This document shows positions 63,182 through 64,000 of a stretch of DNA of 64,000 nt, in pieces (position 1 is the first letter of the stretch; each line of letters starts with the position of its first letter). The stretch covers positions 1-64,000 of the forward strand of contig JAFBAO010000069.1 in the NCBI GenBank assembly GCA_019247715.1. Reading direction: 5' to 3'. Source of the DNA: Caulobacteraceae bacterium. Its GTDB lineage: Bacteria; Pseudomonadota; Alphaproteobacteria; Caulobacterales; Caulobacteraceae. The notes below the pieces were generated by a model. It searched no databases. It saw only the letters and a list, made by a program, of their open reading frames with translations, and was not told the DNA's origin. The position numbers and the translations under genes were made by a program.

Positions 63182-63736
63182 ATGATCGAGCCTCTCAGCC
63201 TGCCCGAGGTGACGGTGATCACCGGCAAGGTGCACTGCGACGATCGCGGCGCCTTCTGCGAGACCTTCCGCGCGAGCGCCCTCGCCGAGGCAGGCTTCAC
63301 GCGGCCGATCGTCCAGGAGAACCTCGTGCGGACCCACCGGCGCGGAGTGCTGCGCGGCCTCCACTTCCAGCGCGCCCCCTTCGCGCAGGAAAAGCTCGTG
63401 CGGGTTTTGTCAGGATCGATCTTCGATGTGGCGGTGGACATCCGGCCCGGCTCCCCGACCCTCGGACGCTGGGCCAGCGCCATCCTGAGCGGGGACGAAC
63501 CGCGCCAGATCTTCGTACCGGCCGGCTTCGCGCACGGCTACCTGACGCTCACCGACGACTGCTGGGTGGTCTACAAGACCGGCGCCTACTATGCCCCCGA
63601 GGCCGAAGCCGGTTGCAGGTGGGACGATCCGGCGATCGCCATCGTCTGGCCCCTTCCCACGGAAGAAATCTCCGTGAACGCCCGCGACGGGGCCTGGCCC
63701 GACTTCGCCGAGGTCGTGGCCAGCCTCGCTGGCTAA
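63182..63736 (+). CDS. rfbC: dTDP-4-dehydrorhamnose 3,5-epimerase
   Basis: RfbC epimerises C3 and C5 of the 4-keto-6-deoxy sugar. The 184-residue cupin protein shows [20 protein letters not shown] with the catalytic His, and [14 protein letters not shown] and [11 protein letters not shown] near the C-terminus. ATG 63182 follows the rfbD stop directly; the upstream extension of the frame runs inside rfbD. It overlaps the convergent ispH stop by 4 bp. In many genomes the order is rfbBDAC or rfbBCDA; here rfbA is not between these genes. Confidence 0.96.
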   Translation: MIEPLSLPEVTVITGKVHCDDRGAFCETFRASALAEAGFTRPIVQENLVRTHRRGVLRGLHFQRAPFAQEKLVRVLSGSIFDVAVDIRPGSPTLGRWASAILSGDEPRQIFVPAGFAHGYLTLTDDCWVVYKTGAYYAPEAEAGCRWDDPAIAIVWPLPTEEISVNARDGAWPDFAEVVASLAG

Positions 63737-64000
63737 TTCGCCGCGTCGTCCGTCTGCAGGGCGATCGCCCGGGGCAGCTTGAAGGTCACCGTCTCCTGCC
63801 GGGTGGCGATCTCCTCGATCTCCAGCCCGTAGCGCTCGGAGAGGGCGGTGATCACCCCCTGCACCAGGAGCTCCGGGGCCGAGGCCCCGGCGGTGAGCCC
63901 CAAGGTCCCCACGCCCTCGAACCAGCTCCAGTCTATGCCCGAGGCTTCGGCGATCAGCTTGGCCTCCTTGGCCCCAGCCTTGAGCCCGACTTCCACGAGC
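63733..64000 (-). CDS. ispH: 4-hydroxy-3-methylbut-2-enyl diphosphate reductase, C-terminal part
   Basis: This is the 3' end of ispH, the last enzyme of the MEP isoprenoid pathway, a [4Fe-4S] protein. The 88 visible codons show [23 protein letters not shown] (in part) and [21 protein letters not shown], where SAPE is the substrate-binding Ser-Ala-Pro-Glu of the third domain. The cluster cysteines lie outside the window, and the frame stays open to its right edge. The GTG at 63996 is internal, not the start. The stop overlaps rfbC by 4 bp. Confidence 0.93.
   Translation of the reverse strand, partial: LVEVGLKAGAKEAKLIAEASGIDWSWFEGVGTLGLTAGASAPELLVQGVITALSERYGLEIEEIATRQETVTFKLPRAIALQTDDAAN

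Overview
The window is a dense, very GC-rich chromosomal segment from an alphaproteobacterium. It is most likely a member of the Caulobacterales, and a Phenylobacterium/Caulobacter-type genome is the best fit. The grounds are family-level: a class-3 plant-type glutamate-cysteine ligase, an FtsY lacking the acidic N-domain, a ctaC-ctaD-ctaB-(small ORF)-ctaG-ctaE-DUF983-surf1-thrC-M16 run, a PAS-GEDEF-EAL phosphodiesterase resembling Caulobacter PdeA, and an OmpA-type porin with a polyproline hinge. Species cannot be assigned by eye. I see no rRNA, tRNA, CRISPR array, prophage or insertion sequence.

Layout. 1-8.9 kb: an OmpA-family porin cut by the left edge, a TadD-like TPR lipid/periplasmic protein, an M17 and an M20 peptidase, purA, a pseudo-receiver protein, murI and a DUF1223 protein. 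9-16 kb: acnA facing a cytochrome c maturation operon (ccmA-ccmB-[Spy-like protein]-ccmC-ccmD-ccmG), a small proline-rich protein, and a MarR regulator with a histone-H1-like tail. 16.3-20 kb: the minus-strand run dapF-mtaB-ftsY-ispZ. 20-32.7 kb: an S9 peptidase, ubiA, a YcaQ-like glycosylase, an aldo/keto reductase, ppk2, rsmE, gshA, a DUF427 protein, a POT peptide transporter, a small secreted protein and tldD. 33-42 kb: the aa3 cytochrome c oxidase operon followed without a break by thrC and an M16 peptidase.

42-47.6 kb: a GT-C-like membrane protein and a three-subunit periplasmic dehydrogenase (Tat-targeted small subunit, GMC flavoprotein with an Fe-S motif, triheme cytochrome c). 47.7-53 kb: a GNAT acetyltransferase, a PdeA-like c-di-GMP phosphodiesterase, yqgE, a peroxiredoxin and an acyl-CoA dehydrogenase. 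53-58 kb: a yceI-cytochrome b561-yceI-tsaC run, a vapBC toxin-antitoxin pair with a perfect 14-bp operator, and an FAD-linked 2-hydroxyacid dehydrogenase. 58-64 kb: a bifunctional penicillin-binding protein with a companion membrane protein, a small flagellar-rod-like protein, the dTDP-rhamnose genes rfbB-rfbD-rfbC, and the 3' part of ispH.

The main coherent theme is aerobic electron transport: haem export and cytochrome c maturation, aa3 oxidase assembly (CtaB, CtaG, SURF1), quinone synthesis (UbiA), b561 and YceI proteins, and a cytochrome-linked dehydrogenase. A second theme is cell envelope (MurI, DapF, PBP, rhamnose, OmpA). All eleven tail-to-tail gene pairs lie within 31 bp of each other and five overlap, so ordinary intrinsic terminators are largely absent. 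I did not find a convincing new defence system. The most unusual items are the Lys-rich tail on the MarR protein, the Met/His-rich Spy-like protein inside the ccm operon, the vapBC operator inside a 67-bp divergent promoter, the mini flagellar-rod-like protein, and dispersed palindromic repeats in and around the oxidase genes.
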